Shown: piece by piece, positions 62,738-64,000 of the stretch | Position numbering within the stretch: position 1 is the stretch's first letter | Layout of the letters: the number at the start of each line of letters is the position of its first letter | NCBI GenBank assembly: GCA_027068415.1 | Contig: JAMOTD010000018.1 | Span: forward strand, 62,001-126,000 | Direction of reading: 5' to 3' | Length of the DNA: 64,000 nt | Origin: Desulfurobacteriaceae bacterium | GTDB taxonomy: Bacteria; Aquificota; Aquificia; Desulfurobacteriales; Desulfurobacteriaceae | Made by a program: the position numbers and the translations under genes | Notes under the pieces: model-generated | Databases searched by the model: none | The model's input: the letters and a program-made list of their open reading frames with translations, nothing else | Told to the model about the DNA's origin: nothing

Positions 62738-63343
62738 ATGTTTACCGGTCTGGTTGAAGAGGTAGGAAAGGTAAGAGAGATAAAGAAAAGCTCAAAAGGG
62801 GCTAAGCTAAAAGTAGAGTGTAAAAACGTTCTGGAAGGGACAAAGACAGGAGATAGCATCGCTGTTAACGGCGTGTGCCTTACGGTAGTTGAGCTCGGGG
62901 AAAACTTCCTTTCCTTTGATATTTCTTACGAGACTTTGAGGAGGAGCTCCCTCTCCCTCATTAAACCCGGCTCTCCGGTAAACCTTGAGAGAGCTCTCAA
63001 ACTGGGCGATAGGCTGGGAGGCCACATACTTCAGGGCCACGTAGATACAACGACCAAGATAACGGCAATAAAAAGAGAGGGAGAAGGCTACACCTTTACC
63101 TTTAAACTCCCTAAGGCGTACACCCATCTTGTAGTAGAGAAAGGCTCAATCGGAATTGACGGAATAAGCCTGACCATAGCCGACATCTTTCCCGACAGCT
63201 TTACCGTTTCAGTAATCCCCCACACATTTGAAAAAACAAACTTAAAATTTAAAAAACCCGGAGATGCCATAAACCTTGAATTTGACATAATCGGTAAATA
63301 CGTGGAGAAAATGCTTAAGGAGAAAATCTTTCTATTCAAGTGA
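62738..63343 (+). CDS. ribE: riboflavin synthase alpha subunit
   Basis: 201 residues from ATG 62738 (the frame opens at GTG 62735; the family starts 'MFTGLVEEVGKV'). Two lumazine-binding repeats: 'DSIAVNGVCLTVVELGENFLSFDIS' (split) near 36-60 with 'GHILQGHVDTT' near 95, and 'GSIGIDGISLTIADIFPDSFTVSVI' near 132-156. Dismutates two molecules of 6,7-dimethyl-8-ribityllumazine to riboflavin. GAGGTAAGT precedes the ATG. Divergent from the Ppx/GppA gene. Confidence 0.97.
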   Translation: MFTGLVEEVGKVREIKKSSKGAKLKVECKNVLEGTKTGDSIAVNGVCLTVVELGENFLSFDISYETLRRSSLSLIKPGSPVNLERALKLGDRLGGHILQGHVDTTTKITAIKREGEGYTFTFKLPKAYTHLVVEKGSIGIDGISLTIADIFPDSFTVSVIPHTFEKTNLKFKKPGDAINLEFDIIGKYVEKMLKEKIFLFK

Positions 63344-63377
63344 AATTCAAAGTTAATCCGGCTCAAACACACCGAGG

Positions 63378-63587
63378 TTAAGCAAACACTACAGTTATCT
63401 CATTCCCGAAAACCTTATAAACTTTATCCCTTAACTCAAGGCTCTTTTCTATCGATGGACGCTTTTTAAGATAAACCAACACGCTCGAAAAACCACACTG
63501 GATATCCTCTATTTCATTCGGATTAAGGAGCTCTTCTTCTATAAAACGCTTTATTTCCTGAAGAGTAAATTGCTTTCCGATATTCAC
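63378..63587 (-). CDS. small hypothetical protein next to CRISPR array 2
   Basis: 69 residues, AT-rich, family not recognised. Predicted helix 'LQEIKRFIEEELLN', a strand 'SSVLVYLKK', another helix and a C-terminal strand 'EITVVFA'. No signal peptide. Start ATG 63587 has weak ribosome-binding potential (AAGGTG upstream). Lies between ribE and CRISPR array 2; no evidence ties it to CRISPR function. Confidence 0.5.
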   Translation of the reverse strand: MNIGKQFTLQEIKRFIEEELLNPNEIEDIQCGFSSVLVYLKKRPSIEKSLELRDKVYKVFGNEITVVFA

Positions 63588-63704
63588 CTTGAATCCTCAA
63601 GTATAGTTTATGATAAACTTTATGCGAACACTCCTATGAAATCATATTTTCAGATAAATCCTCTCGGACAACGTTTTGTCCGGCTCTGTCTGAAGGAAAC
63701 TCCT

Positions 63705-64000
63705 TTTTAGAGCTCATTTATTCAGATAAAACTTGGCCAGCCTATTCAACTTTAAGCTATGTCGCCCGTCTTTAAATCTCACTTGTTCAGATAAAACAAG
63801 CGAAGTATTCCAGAGTCCCTTGAGAACTCTTGAACTTTAAATCTCACTTGTTCAGATAAAACTAAGTGGCTTGGGGAGAAGAGTTAACCCCACCCAAAGC
63901 TTTAAATCTCACTTGTTCAGATAAAACCAAATTGCCCATCTCCATCTTCGTCCACAAAGAGACTTTAAATCTCACTTGTTCAGATAAAACTGTCGTTCAT
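63705..64000 (-). CRISPR. CRISPR array 2 (4 intact repeats + 1 decayed repeat; continues past the window)
   Basis: 28-nt repeats at 63770-63797, 63835-63862, 63900-63927 and 63963-63990, plus a decayed copy at 63705-63732 that matches 23 of 28 positions. Spacers of 37, 37, 37 and 35 nt; the last starts at 63991 and is cut by the window edge. The plus-strand repeat starts CTTTAAATCTCAC and ends TTCAGATAAAAC; the minus-strand form starts GTTTTATCTG and ends ATTTAAAG. The decayed repeat at the left end suggests the trailer is left and the leader lies beyond the right edge. Unrelated to array 1. Confidence 0.96.

Overview
The window looks like chromosomal DNA from a thermophilic, Gram-negative bacterium of the Desulfurobacteriaceae/Aquificota type. 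This is an inference from three things: proteins rich in Lys, Glu, Arg and Ile; arginine coded mostly by AGG and isoleucine often by ATA; and very compact operons, together with lipopolysaccharide (LPS) genes, outer-membrane proteins and archaeal-flavoured enzymes. No rRNA or tRNA gene was recognised. Almost all of the 64 kb is coding. The only long gene-poor stretches hold two CRISPR arrays with unrelated repeats.

Layout. 1-8.3 kb is a cell-envelope region: glycosyltransferases, a polysaccharide deacetylase, an MsbA-like exporter, a heptosyltransferase-like enzyme with an LPS-kinase-like partner, an ArnT-like transferase and a nucleotide-sugar dehydrogenase. 8.5-12.5 kb (minus) encodes a large periplasmic TPR protein, a duplicated DUF507 protein, an FtsB-like protein and a hypothetical protein. 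12.5-18.4 kb (plus) carries uvrB, argD, an unrecognised 569-residue protein with a HIRAN-like tail, and a dipeptide-type ABC ATPase. 18.4-22.2 kb (minus) carries a VolA-like lipase lipoprotein next to a FadL-like porin whose signal peptide is frameshifted, then two tiny genes (TatA-like, and an FmdB-like zinc ribbon). 22.2-32.2 kb (plus) is one long gene run: a Ski2-like helicase, a hypothetical protein, prepilin peptidase, a PsiE-like protein, tsaB, rimI, DUF465, ilvD, panE, an amino-acid permease with an unusual soluble tail, and a thioredoxin-like protein.

32.2-32.55 kb is CRISPR array 1, with its likely leader on the right. 32.8-36.5 kb (minus) is a porin-satP-acs operon for taking up and activating acetate. 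An orphan OmpR-type response regulator faces it across a short intergenic region with a perfect 18-bp palindrome. 37.3-47.2 kb (minus) holds two CNNM/CorC paralogues, yidC-yidD-rnpA-rpmH, a small kinase-like protein with a hypothetical partner, glnE and rpoN (nitrogen control). 47.3-49.3 kb (plus) holds an M48 protease lipoprotein, kdsD and a small DNA-binding-like protein. pabB (minus) and ilvB-ilvH-ilvC (plus) follow. With ilvD at 27.7 kb, these cover three steps of branched-chain amino-acid synthesis.

54-63.6 kb holds a SPOR-TPR protein and cysE (minus), an ArsR-type regulator (plus), and a seven-gene minus-strand operon: Ppx/GppA, ugd, a CDP-alcohol phosphatidyltransferase, an archaeal-type riboflavin-pathway reductase, two peptide-ABC permeases and mraY. 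Riboflavin synthase (plus) and a small hypothetical gene follow. CRISPR array 2 begins at 63.7 kb and runs off the right edge. No cas genes lie in the window.

Most notable for follow-up: the acetate module with its symmetric operator-like sites; the frameshifted FadL beside a VolA-like lipase; the HIRAN-tailed 569-residue protein; the permease with a nucleotidyltransferase-like tail; and the two CRISPR arrays with decayed distal repeats.
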